The notes below the pieces were generated by a model. It searched no databases, was not told where the DNA came from, and saw nothing but the letters and a program-made list of their open reading frames with translations. From positions 1-50,735 of the forward strand of contig JAFLRN010000016.1 in NCBI GenBank assembly GCA_022511385.1: a stretch of DNA of 50,735 bases. The letters run 5' to 3'. Below are positions 24,983 to 34,086 of this stretch, in pieces (the first letter of the stretch is position 1; each line of letters starts with the position of its first letter). Source of the stretch: Acetatifactor sp. GTDB lineage: Bacteria; Bacillota; Clostridia; Lachnospirales; Lachnospiraceae. The position numbers and the translations under genes are program-made.

Positions 24983-27031
24983 TCACAAAGGCTGCGACCG
25001 CATGGTCTGAATGTCGTAGGATACTATGATCCCTCTGCCTCCATACATCTGGTAAAACTTCTTAACCACCCGGTCAGCCACCTTCCTGCCGCTTTCGATG
25101 TCCGTATCCAGCAAAATGACAATGTATTGAATATTGCTGTATCTAGTTCCTACGTCTACCATCCGCACGGAGGATGCCACCGCCAGCTCCAGTGTCTGCA
25201 TAGGTTCCAGAACGTTCATTCCCGGGTTTTCATTCTCATCCCTGGACATCGTAAACAGCAAGGTCTGTACCTGTTGATGGTTTCTCTTCACCCCTCGGGA
25301 AATGTATTTATAAAGCCGCTGGAAATCCGGATACTCTACCTTAAAGACGCCTCCGTCATTATCCTCCGTGTTGCCTTCCAACATAGTGCGGATATGAACC
25401 AGATCCGTATCGGTATTGTGAGCCTTACCTTCGGTTTTCTCGTCACTATAGAAGGCGTATGCATTTTTCCCTCCTTTTTTTACATGATATAGCGATTTAT
25501 CAGCATTGTTGTAAAGCATATCAAAATTTTTGCCATCACCGGGGAAAATAGCAATGCCTATTGACACAGAAATCGCATTCTCACAATTCGCTTTCTTCAG
25601 GTCATCGGAAAACATATCCATAATATCCTGTGCTTTCCCGGCAATCTCCCGTCTGTCAGTCATATCTGTCAGGAACACTGCAAACTCATCCCCATCAAGA
25701 CGGCAGACTACATCCTCCGGCCTTGTATTTGCTTTCAACGTATTGGCAAACATTTTTATTATGTTATCACCTATGATATGGCCAAAAGTATCGTTAATAT
25801 GTTTAAAATTATCCATGTCGATCATCATTAAGGTTCCCGGGTTGGCTTTGCAAAGAAGCTTTCCGATTTGCATTTCCGCATAGTTTCTGACGTACAACCC
25901 CGTCAGGGGATCTTTGATTTCCCCTTGCCCTGTATTTACTGTGTATTCCGTGAGTACCTTGCTTAGCATCTGGCTTCTCTCGCTCAACTGATCCTCGTCC
26001 CAGCTGATGGCCCTCCTCTCCTCAGATACCTCAAAACCCTCCCTGAGCATTTCCAGGAATAGATCTGTCAGCAGGGGATCAAACTGGGTCCCCCGCCCTT
26101 TCTCAAATTCTTTGATGACGTTCTCCCGGGTGAGCTTACGGCGGTAAATACGGTTTGAGGTCATGGCATCATAAGCATCCGCAATACCAATAATCCTGGC
26201 ACAATAGGGAATCTTCTCCCCGGTCAGACCAAAAGGATAGCCATGGCCATCATAACGCTCATGGTGATAAAGAGCACCCTCCGCCACATTTCTTACCATA
26301 TGGATATCCTTCAGGATATCTTTTCCAATGACAGGATGTTTTTTTATCACTTCAAACTCTTCGGCGCTGAGCTTTCCCGGCTTATTTAGAATGGCGTCCG
26401 GGACTCCGATTTTTCCAATGTCGTGAAGTAGTGCTATATTATGTATATTCTGAACTTCCTCCTCCGACCAGTTCAGCCGTCTGGCAATAGCAGCGGAACT
26501 TTGTGCCACACGCATGGAGTGCCCCGAGGTGTAGGTATCCTTAGCATCAATCGTATTAGCAATCACCATGACAGAGTTTAATGACACCTTCTCCACCAGC
26601 TTAGTCTTTTCCTCCAGTTTTCTTTCCAGATCATTCTGCAGCGCGGCAAGCTCGAGAATGCGGCTGATGTAGCTCATCATGACCATGGGTACAAAAGGCT
26701 TTGTAATAAAGCCGACTGCTCCCAGCTCAATACATTCCTTCTCCGTCTCCGGGCTGGTGTCCGATGTAAGAATAATAATGGGGATATTCTTCCACTCTTT
26801 ATTATCCTTAATTGTTTTCATGGTCGCACGCCCGTCTATCCCCGGCATATACAGATCCAGAAGAATCAGACGCGGTATATCTTCTTCTAAAAATTTCAGC
26901 GCCGCATCCCCTGACTTCAATGTGTGAATGGAATATCTCTCCCTTATAATATCTCCTGCCGTTCTTAGATTGAATTCATCATCGTCCACAATCAGCACAT
27001 CACAGGCATATGCCTTATCAGCTGTTTTCAA
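24983..27031 (-). CDS. Response regulator: REC, HD-GYP, GGDEF and second degenerate cyclase-like domain
   Basis: A 682-residue cyclic-di-GMP regulator. Residues 10-125 are a receiver with phosphoacceptor D59 (LILLDLYMPG) and KP at 111-112. Residues 150-345 are an HD-GYP phosphodiesterase, with HD at 203-204 and HHERYDGHGYP at 256-266. Residues 370-530 form a GGDEF domain with RLDGDEFAVFL (DGDEF at 446-450). The last 140 residues look like another cyclase fold in which the signature is replaced (VGTRYSNIQYIVILLDT). It can thus both make and break cyclic di-GMP on paper, controlled by phosphorylation; the DGDEF variant may still be active. No partner kinase is adjacent, but the orphan hybrid kinase at 30436-33990 is near. 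The start MKTADKAY follows AGGAGAAG. Confidence 0.9.
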   Translation of the reverse strand: MKTADKAYACDVLIVDDDEFNLRTAGDIIRERYSIHTLKSGDAALKFLEEDIPRLILLDLYMPGIDGRATMKTIKDNKEWKNIPIIILTSDTSPETEKECIELGAVGFITKPFVPMVMMSYISRILELAALQNDLERKLEEKTKLVEKVSLNSVMVIANTIDAKDTYTSGHSMRVAQSSAAIARRLNWSEEEVQNIHNIALLHDIGKIGVPDAILNKPGKLSAEEFEVIKKHPVIGKDILKDIHMVRNVAEGALYHHERYDGHGYPFGLTGEKIPYCARIIGIADAYDAMTSNRIYRRKLTRENVIKEFEKGRGTQFDPLLTDLFLEMLREGFEVSEERRAISWDEDQLSERSQMLSKVLTEYTVNTGQGEIKDPLTGLYVRNYAEMQIGKLLCKANPGTLMMIDMDNFKHINDTFGHIIGDNIIKMFANTLKANTRPEDVVCRLDGDEFAVFLTDMTDRREIAGKAQDIMDMFSDDLKKANCENAISVSIGIAIFPGDGKNFDMLYNNADKSLYHVKKGGKNAYAFYSDEKTEGKAHNTDTDLVHIRTMLEGNTEDNDGGVFKVEYPDFQRLYKYISRGVKRNHQQVQTLLFTMSRDENENPGMNVLEPMQTLELAVASSVRMVDVGTRYSNIQYIVILLDTDIESGRKVADRVVKKFYQMYGGRGIIVSYDIQTMRSQPL

Positions 27032-27263
27032 GACTTCTCCTCCTTAATTCCATATGACGCTTTCTACAATATTTTTCACAGCGCCTTTTCATTTTTGATC
27101 TAAAATATTTATCGGCCTTTGTGGCTGCTTTTTCAGTATGATCCTGGTACATAATTCTGGTTCAATGAAGAACTGCCAATATGGTCAGTATAGCACATTT
27201 TCAAAAAATTCAAAAGATTTAGAGGCAATCCTTTAATAATTCTGTTAATCATTGAAAAATTTC

Positions 27264-27292
27264 TTTTCAATGCGGATATTATGTGGTATACT
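27264..27292 (+). promoter_or_regulatory. Promoter of plus-strand chemoreceptor
   Basis: TTTTCA (27264-27269), 17-base spacer and TATACT (27287-27292) with an extended TGG. The leader to 27390 is about 95 nt and has a small dyad near 27325-27341. The rest of 27032-27263 is AT-rich and shows no gene; I see no cyclic-di-GMP riboswitch. Confidence 0.55.
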
Positions 27293-27390
27293 GGGCATAG
27301 TGCAAATTATTTCTTCAAATTTCAGCACACCACGCTGTGTGGGAAGTTTATGTGAAATAATAATATTGATGCATTCTGGAGGAAACGAAG

Positions 27391-29100
27391 ATGAAAATGA
27401 GTGTGAGTGCGAAAGTTTTATTACTTGCTGTTTTACCGCTGCTGGGAATGGGAATCGCGATTCTGATTGTCAGCAATCTGACGGTTAACAGTGTAGTGAC
27501 ATCGACTCTTGAGAACGGACTGCGAAGCACGGCGGTAGCAATGGTTAATTCCCTGGAGGATCTTAACGAGGATCCGTTCTATATCGGTGAGGATGATGAT
27601 TTGTACAAGGGTGATTATAACGTTACCATACATACATCGGTGGCAGATCAGGTGAAGGCTGAGGGCGGTACGGATATTACAGTTTTTTTCGGTAAAAAGC
27701 GTTATATGACCTCCATTTTTAATGAGGACGGAACACGCGCCGTAAAAACGGAGGCCGATGATCCGGCAATCGTCACGAATGTACTGAACGGCGGGAACGA
27801 ATATTTTTCCAAGTCAGTAACTGTAAGAGGAAGCAAATATTTCGGTTATTATGTACCGCTTATTGATTCGACTACGGGTAAGGTTGTCGGCATGGTATCT
27901 GCCATCATGCCTCAGGCGGATGCTCAGGGCAAGATTAACAGTATTTTATATACCATTGCAGGTATCGTCATAGGTGTCATGGTTGTATGTGTGGTAATTG
28001 TTCTCATAGTAGTAGGCGGTCTGTCTAAGAAATTGAAAGCGTGCATCGGTGGATTGGAGCAGCTTTCCGAGGGCAAACTCAACTTCCTGTTTGGCGATGA
28101 GCTGCTTGGCGGCACGGATGAGATCGGTGAGATCTGCAGAGTCGTCAAAAAGGTGAGAGAGGAACTGAAGATTATTGTTTCTGACATTAAGAGTGTCAGC
28201 TCCCAGCTATTGGATGAATCCAAGTCGCTGAGCGAGAAGACCGCTGATACCAGCGACCATGTGGATCAGATGGAGCGGGCAATAGGCGAGATTGCAGTCG
28301 GCGCAACCAGTCAGGCACAAGAGACGCAGGATGCAACAGAAAATATTATCACAATGGGTAATATGATTGAAGAGACGGTAGAGGAACTGGGCAGCTTAAG
28401 CGAGAGCGCAAAATCCATGAAAGAGCGCGGTGAAGCAGCAATCGAAGCACTTCGTGAGCTCCAGGCTATCAACAAGAAGACGAGCTCATCTATTGATATT
28501 ATCTATGAGCAGACCAATGTGACGAATGAATCTGCGCAGAAGATTAAAGAAGCAACCGCGTTGATTACAGATATCGCGGGAGAGACGAATCTACTTTCGC
28601 TGAATGCATCGATTGAGGCGGCTCGTGCCGGTGAACAGGGCCGAGGGTTCGCTGTAGTTGCGGCACAGATTCAGAAGCTTGCGGAACAATCCAATGAATC
28701 CGCTAAGCAGATTGAGAATATTACTCTTTCCCTGATATCGGATTCCGATAAAGCTGTTTCAACAATGAGCGAAGTGAAAGAGATAATGCAGCAGCAAAGC
28801 GAGAATGTTAACAACACGAATACACAGGTCAACAACCTGCTGCAGGATGTAGAAAAATCCCTTGCAGGAATCGAGGAAGTAGTCACTCAGACGAACGAAG
28901 TCAATAATGTACGAAGCAGCGTAGTAGATACGGTGCAGAATCTGTCAGCGATTGCAGAGGAGAATGCAGCAAGTTCACAGGAGACATCCGCTTCTGTTAC
29001 AGAAATCAACGGCATCGTCAGCGATATCGCTGTCAATGCATCAGACCTTAAGGACATCTCTCACAGACTAGAAGAAACGGTGTCTATATTTGTAGTTTAA
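27391..29100 (+). CDS. Methyl-accepting chemotaxis protein with small Cache sensor
   Basis: A 569-residue chemoreceptor, the only one here on the plus strand. Helix 1 is at about 9-31 and a single-Cache-type sensor at about 35-185 ([41 protein letters not shown]). Helix 2 is at about 187-212, then a HAMP-like linker and the long signalling coiled coil. The tip [25 protein letters not shown] is intact and [16 protein letters not shown] near the C-terminus resembles a methylation site. GGAGG is 7 bases before the ATG. It is divergent from the cyclic-di-GMP regulator. Ligand unknown. Confidence 0.9.
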   Translation: MKMSVSAKVLLLAVLPLLGMGIAILIVSNLTVNSVVTSTLENGLRSTAVAMVNSLEDLNEDPFYIGEDDDLYKGDYNVTIHTSVADQVKAEGGTDITVFFGKKRYMTSIFNEDGTRAVKTEADDPAIVTNVLNGGNEYFSKSVTVRGSKYFGYYVPLIDSTTGKVVGMVSAIMPQADAQGKINSILYTIAGIVIGVMVVCVVIVLIVVGGLSKKLKACIGGLEQLSEGKLNFLFGDELLGGTDEIGEICRVVKKVREELKIIVSDIKSVSSQLLDESKSLSEKTADTSDHVDQMERAIGEIAVGATSQAQETQDATENIITMGNMIEETVEELGSLSESAKSMKERGEAAIEALRELQAINKKTSSSIDIIYEQTNVTNESAQKIKEATALITDIAGETNLLSLNASIEAARAGEQGRGFAVVAAQIQKLAEQSNESAKQIENITLSLISDSDKAVSTMSEVKEIMQQQSENVNNTNTQVNNLLQDVEKSLAGIEEVVTQTNEVNNVRSSVVDTVQNLSAIAEENAASSQETSASVTEINGIVSDIAVNASDLKDISHRLEETVSIFVV

Positions 29101-29168
29101 GAAACGACCAACAGGTTGTTTGAAATTATCGGAAATTTAGAATGAGATAAGATGTGCCGGAAACAATC

Positions 29169-29202
29169 GAAACTCCAGAGAGATTCAACTCTCTGGAGTT
29201 TC
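29169..29202. terminator. Terminator between chemoreceptor and flavodiiron genes
   Basis: A perfect 14-bp stem, 29169-29182 with 29189-29202 (GAAACTCCAGAGAG arm). It ends the plus-strand chemoreceptor and may also serve the convergent fprA gene. Confidence 0.75.
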
Positions 29203-29255
29203 TGTATTTGCCAGTTGTTTTCGGTTTCGGTTTGACGTTCTACTGATAAAATGTG

Positions 29256-30419
29256 CTAATCCTTACACAACTCATCGGACAGGTCCTCAATCTGTTTACG
29301 GCTCTCATCGTCCAACGCGGACAGTATGCGAACCGTATGCCTGGCAAAGTTCAAATTCTTACAGCCCTCCAGCATATTTTTCATGGTCTTGGCGGCCTGT
29401 GGCGCCCAAGAACCGTTCTCCAGCAGTGCCACCGTTCTGTTCTGGAAATTCCGCTCGGTAAGATGATCAATAAAGGTCCGCATGAAAGGGAAAATATCTG
29501 CGTTATAGGTGGTTGTAGCCAACACAAGCTTGCCATATCGGAAGGCATCTTCCACAGCCTCCGCCATGTCATCCCGGGCAAGATCCGTCACCACAACTTT
29601 GGGACAACCTTTGGCCTGCAGCTTATCGGCCAGCAGCTGTACTGCTTCCTTGGTGTGACCGTATACCGAAGTATAGGCAATCAGGATTCCCTCCGATTCC
29701 ACCCGGTAAGAGGACCAGATGTCGTAAAGGCCCAAATAATGGCCGAGATCCTCCGTCAAAACGGGGCCGTGGGTGGGACAGATGATCCGGATATCCAGTC
29801 CCGCAGCTTTTTTCAGCAACTGCTGGACCTGGGCTCCGTACTTGCCCACAATGCCGATATAATAACGGCGTGCCTCACAATCCCACTCTTCCTCCACATC
29901 CAGCGCGCCGAATTTACCAAAGCCGTCGGCGGAAAAAAGCACCTTATCAAAACCATCATAGGTAACCATGACCTCCGGCCAGTGGACCATGGGCGCGGCC
30001 ACAAAGGTCAGGGTGTGCCTGCCCAGAGCCAGAGTGTCGCCCTCGTTCACCACGACGCGCCGGTCTGCATAGTCGGTGCCGAAGAACTGGTTCATCATGG
30101 TAAAGGCTTTGGCGGAAGCCACAATTCGCGTGTCGCCATAGATTTTCATAAAGTTGTCGATACTGCCGGCATGATCCGGCTCCATGTGCTGGATAAGCAG
30201 ATAGTCCGGCTTTCTGCCGTCCAGAACCGCCGCCACATTGTCCAGCCATTGGCGGGTAAAATGCCGGTCCACCGTATCGATGACGATTACCTTCTCATCC
30301 AGAATAACATAAGAATTATAGGCCATACCGTTGGGAACTATATACTGTCCCTCAAACAAGTCCACCTCATGGTCATTGACGCCCACATATTTCACATCTT
30401 CGGTCACATTAATATCCAT
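29256..30419 (-). CDS. fprA: Flavodiiron protein (A-type), O2/NO reductase
   Basis: A 387-residue A-type flavodiiron protein that reduces oxygen to water or nitric oxide to nitrous oxide. Diiron ligands are all present: H78, E80, D82, H83 in QHMEPDHAG, H146 in PMVHWPEV, D165 in SADGFG and H217 in CPTHGP. Residues 250-385 are a flavodoxin domain binding FMN (AYTSVYGHTKEAV). No rubredoxin domain is fused, so a separate donor is needed. AAGGAGAG precedes the ATG. The gene starts 16 bases after the stop of the large hybrid kinase, so the two are very likely co-transcribed, an uncommon partnership. Confidence 0.93.
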   Translation of the reverse strand: MDINVTEDVKYVGVNDHEVDLFEGQYIVPNGMAYNSYVILDEKVIVIDTVDRHFTRQWLDNVAAVLDGRKPDYLLIQHMEPDHAGSIDNFMKIYGDTRIVASAKAFTMMNQFFGTDYADRRVVVNEGDTLALGRHTLTFVAAPMVHWPEVMVTYDGFDKVLFSADGFGKFGALDVEEEWDCEARRYYIGIVGKYGAQVQQLLKKAAGLDIRIICPTHGPVLTEDLGHYLGLYDIWSSYRVESEGILIAYTSVYGHTKEAVQLLADKLQAKGCPKVVVTDLARDDMAEAVEDAFRYGKLVLATTTYNADIFPFMRTFIDHLTERNFQNRTVALLENGSWAPQAAKTMKNMLEGCKNLNFARHTVRILSALDDESRKQIEDLSDELCKD

Positions 30420-30435
30420 AATATCTCTCCTTCTT

Positions 30436-33400
30436 CTACTTGCCGCTTTCCCTGTAGAACTCCTCAAAGCCTTCCCGGGCTCTATCCCAGCATTCCACAA
30501 GCTCATCCCAATGTTCCTCCACATACGCAAGGTCTCCGGCCATAATCTGCTTTTCATGCTCATATGCCACATTCGCCAGACTTTTCGCTCCCATTATCTC
30601 GGCATCCCCTTTCAGGGCATGGATATGCATGCTATAATCATGAACTTTTCCATTCGTGAGCAACTGCTTTAACTGAGCCACTTTCTCCACATCATGAATG
30701 AATATTTCAACTATTTTCAAGTACAGCGCCTTGTTGTCCGCCACGTTGAAAAGACCTTGTTCCAAGGAAATACCATACTTCAGGTATCGGCTGTAATCAA
30801 CGGTGCTGCTCCTCAGGGCCGCATCGCTATCTCCCCTGCTTTCCCCAGCTTTGCTTTCCTTTATATGTACCAGATCCTCCGGCAGATATGTAACGATCAT
30901 CTGCTCCAGCTTGGCACTGTCAATGGGCTTTGTGAGAAAATCGGTAAAGCCTTCCTTCAAATAGTATTCCCTTGCTCCGGAAATCGCGTTTGCAGTAAGC
31001 GCAATGATCGGCGTGTTTTCGTTGGTGGAGCCTTGCAATTTTCGTATTTCATGAAAGGTTTCAACCCCATCCATCTCCGGCATCATATGATCCATAAAAA
31101 TGATATGGAAGGGCTGTTTCTTCACCAGTTCAAGGCATTCCTTTCCCGAGTTCGCCGTGACAATATTCATTTTTGTATGCTTTAAGACAGAAGTGAACAC
31201 CGTCAGATTCATAGGCATGTCATCCACGGCAAGTACATTTGCCTCCGGTGCCTCAAAACTGTCATATTGCTTGGCGCTGATCTGGGCGTGCTTGTTCCGG
31301 ATGGACTCAAAATCACCCACCGGTTCGCTGTTTACGATGCTTTGGGGAATCCGGACGGTAAAGGTAGAGCCCTCCTGATATACACTCTTCACATCCATGT
31401 CACCGCCCATCATCTTTAACAGCATCATGGTAATGCTCATTCCCAATCCGGTGCCTTCAATATTTCTGTTCTTATTCTCTTCAAGTCTCTGGAAGGCCTC
31501 AAACAGCTTGCTCATATCCTCTTCCTTGATGCCTATCCCTGTGTCCTCGACAGCTACGATGAGAACTATCCCATCCTCTCCCTGCCTCTCATATGCGGTG
31601 CGCAGCTTCACGCTGCCCTGTTGCGTATATTTTACCGCATTGGTGAGCAAATTCGTGATGATCTGCTTCACCCTTACATCGTCCCCGTAAAGGGTGTTTG
31701 GCATTGTTTCATCCAGTGTGAAGGAAACCGTCAGATTTTTGTTCTTGGCCCGCAGATAGATGACATTCCACAGATCCAGGAACATATCCGCTGCCTTATA
31801 TTCTACGGGGATGATCTCCAGCTTTCCCGACTCGATCTTGGACATATCCAGAATATCGTTGATCAGCGTGAGCAATGTCCTGCCCGAACTCTGGATATTT
31901 CCCGAATAGGTCAGCAGCCTGGAATCCGTACATTCTCTCAGGATCATCTCATTCATGCCCAGAATGGCATTGATGGGTGTACGGATCTCATGTGACATAT
32001 TGGAGAGGAAACGGGACTTTGCCTTCTCCCCCTGGATCGCAGCGTCCGCTGCCCTCTTCAGTTCTTCGTTAGCGTTTCGCTGCCACTGTATCATATTGGA
32101 AAGGACCCTGTTTACGACCAGAATACAGCCCCCCAACAACACCAGGAATAAAACTGTGTATTGTATGGCGTTACCGTATATCTCCCACCAGTCTCTGACC
32201 ATGATAACACGATCGCCTGACACTTCCTCATCTATCGTCAGGCATACCTTATATTTTCCATCGTAATCCCAAAGTGTGACCAGACCTGATTGGCTATACA
32301 GCTTATCGTAAGGCAGATCATGTACATTCGCTGAAACATTATGGGACTGAACGTATTCCACACGGTATTCCGGGTTGACATGGCCAATCATCGTACCGTT
32401 TTCATTCACCATAAAAGCATATCCGGACTCCCCATGACTCTCGTCAAGGATGGCCCTCAGCGTATTCATGTAAAAGTGTATGCCAATCACGCCATAAAAC
32501 TCGCCCTTATCCGACTCTACCACCTTGGAAAAGGTAACACAGTACTCACCAGTTCTTACATCATAAAAGGGGTCTGTGATATTAAACTCCCTGGATGTCA
32601 TGGCACCAATATACCAAGGGCGCTCCTCCACTACATAATCCGCCGCCGGTATCCATCCATTGTTCGCCACTATGGAATGCCCGTGGGAAAAGTTTGGATT
32701 GGCAATAAAGACGAGACCCATATCGGGAAAATACCTTCCGATATCTTCAAGATATTTCATTGTTCCATCATAGTCCTTCAGGATCTCCGGATCTTCGGTA
32801 ATGACACTGGCAAACATATCCAAAATGCCCTTCTGCTCCTGTACCCATTCTCCCACCTTATCACTATATGCCAGTAGCTCCTCCTCCATATTTGAGATGC
32901 TTCTGGTGATGGTCGTATTGACGGTGTAGACGATGACAATGATCATGGTAAACACAAGTATCGACGTAATACCGACCTGGTATCGTCTCTGTTTCTTTTC
33001 CGTAAACTCTATCTTTCTCTTTTGAACCTGAACCTTCTCATCACTGCCATCCTTCTGCCTATGTCTCTGTCCCATGAAATATAACACTACAATAGCCAGG
33101 ATAAAAAATACCGACACCAGAGAATTACGCAAAAGTTGGAAATAGCTCTCCCGGTACAAATCCCAGTTACTGACGCTGCACATCATATACCAGCCGTTTT
33201 CCGTCATATTGCAGAAAATGGTATCTGACTGTGCTCCAATACCGTTGTGCAGCACAAAATTATCCGCATCCGCCGCAACAGCCCGCAAAAAGACATCTCT
33301 GTATTGGGGAAGTTCGGTGGAAAGATTCTTGCCGATCAAATTGGAATCGGTATAACCCACAATCGTCTCATTTTCATCTATGATCATGGCATCGCCGTAA

Positions 33401-33990
33401 CTGTCACCGCTCATCTCTGCCACATATGCCTGTATTTCCGAAACGCTATAGTCGATTCCTATCACCGCAGTTCCATCTTCCAGCATCCTGGCCATGGTGA
33501 AGCACATATTATCCGTGAAAGCATCCTCATAGGTAGGAGAGATATAGACCTCACCTTTTTTCTTTGTCATAAGTGCGCGATACCATGACCGCTCCTCTAA
33601 GACATAGTCCTCGGGAGTATCCATCCCCGAGATCATCACCACATCGTCCACCACGCAGAATACGTTCAGGCAGCGCTCCTCGGACAATGTATATTCCATT
33701 TTTCTCTGCTCCACCAGAAAAAGCCGTATCTCTTCCTCCGTGGCGCCTTTCAAAAGCAGTTCTTCAAAATCGCTGCTGACCCGGTCAAAGGTACTCTCTG
33801 CCCGGGCCAGGGATTTCTGGAAACCGGAGGTGATATTCTGGATCCGCATCCTGCCAATTTCTTCGACCTGCTCCTTTGCAATATTATACATCACCAAAAG
33901 GTTCAACACTACGATTCCAATCAGCACGACTGTTATAAATACAACAATGGCCTGACTCAGTTTGAATTTTTTCTTTCTCATCTGATTCAC
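30436..33990 (-). CDS. Hybrid sensor histidine kinase with two Cache sensors, REC and HPt
   Basis: A 1184-residue kinase with a complete internal phosphorelay. Helices lie at about 12-34, 288-307, 339-359 and 610-632, bounding two separate extracytoplasmic dCache-type domains (about 35-285 and 360-605; each has an ERSWYRAL or ERPWYIGAM block). HisKA has H667 (SNMSHEIRTPIN), the ATPase has DTGIGI and GTGLGMS, the receiver has D967 (IFMDHMMPEMDG) and the HPt domain has H1124 (HIHALKGDAE). No output DNA-binding domain or adjacent regulator gene exists. It is the first gene of an operon with fprA (16-base gap). What it senses is unknown. Confidence 0.92.
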   Translation of the reverse strand: MNQMRKKKFKLSQAIVVFITVVLIGIVVLNLLVMYNIAKEQVEEIGRMRIQNITSGFQKSLARAESTFDRVSSDFEELLLKGATEEEIRLFLVEQRKMEYTLSEERCLNVFCVVDDVVMISGMDTPEDYVLEERSWYRALMTKKKGEVYISPTYEDAFTDNMCFTMARMLEDGTAVIGIDYSVSEIQAYVAEMSGDSYGDAMIIDENETIVGYTDSNLIGKNLSTELPQYRDVFLRAVAADADNFVLHNGIGAQSDTIFCNMTENGWYMMCSVSNWDLYRESYFQLLRNSLVSVFFILAIVVLYFMGQRHRQKDGSDEKVQVQKRKIEFTEKKQRRYQVGITSILVFTMIIVIVYTVNTTITRSISNMEEELLAYSDKVGEWVQEQKGILDMFASVITEDPEILKDYDGTMKYLEDIGRYFPDMGLVFIANPNFSHGHSIVANNGWIPAADYVVEERPWYIGAMTSREFNITDPFYDVRTGEYCVTFSKVVESDKGEFYGVIGIHFYMNTLRAILDESHGESGYAFMVNENGTMIGHVNPEYRVEYVQSHNVSANVHDLPYDKLYSQSGLVTLWDYDGKYKVCLTIDEEVSGDRVIMVRDWWEIYGNAIQYTVLFLVLLGGCILVVNRVLSNMIQWQRNANEELKRAADAAIQGEKAKSRFLSNMSHEIRTPINAILGMNEMILRECTDSRLLTYSGNIQSSGRTLLTLINDILDMSKIESGKLEIIPVEYKAADMFLDLWNVIYLRAKNKNLTVSFTLDETMPNTLYGDDVRVKQIITNLLTNAVKYTQQGSVKLRTAYERQGEDGIVLIVAVEDTGIGIKEEDMSKLFEAFQRLEENKNRNIEGTGLGMSITMMLLKMMGGDMDVKSVYQEGSTFTVRIPQSIVNSEPVGDFESIRNKHAQISAKQYDSFEAPEANVLAVDDMPMNLTVFTSVLKHTKMNIVTANSGKECLELVKKQPFHIIFMDHMMPEMDGVETFHEIRKLQGSTNENTPIIALTANAISGAREYYLKEGFTDFLTKPIDSAKLEQMIVTYLPEDLVHIKESKAGESRGDSDAALRSSTVDYSRYLKYGISLEQGLFNVADNKALYLKIVEIFIHDVEKVAQLKQLLTNGKVHDYSMHIHALKGDAEIMGAKSLANVAYEHEKQIMAGDLAYVEEHWDELVECWDRAREGFEEFYRESGK

Positions 33991-34086
33991 TCCGTCAAAA
34001 TGGGTTTGAGAAACACTGCATCAATTTTATTATACATGATAATCGATGGTATCGCAATCGATGGTTTTCATAAAATCCGATTTCTC

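Noticed and set aside
27293..27390. Cyclic-di-GMP riboswitch in the leader of the plus-strand chemoreceptor
   Set aside because: The leader has only a short dyad and none of the conserved GEMM core.
29253..30545. A 430-codon plus-strand frame opposite fprA
   Set aside because: It is the mirror of the clearly recognised flavodiiron gene, with no known motif and no good ribosome binding site.
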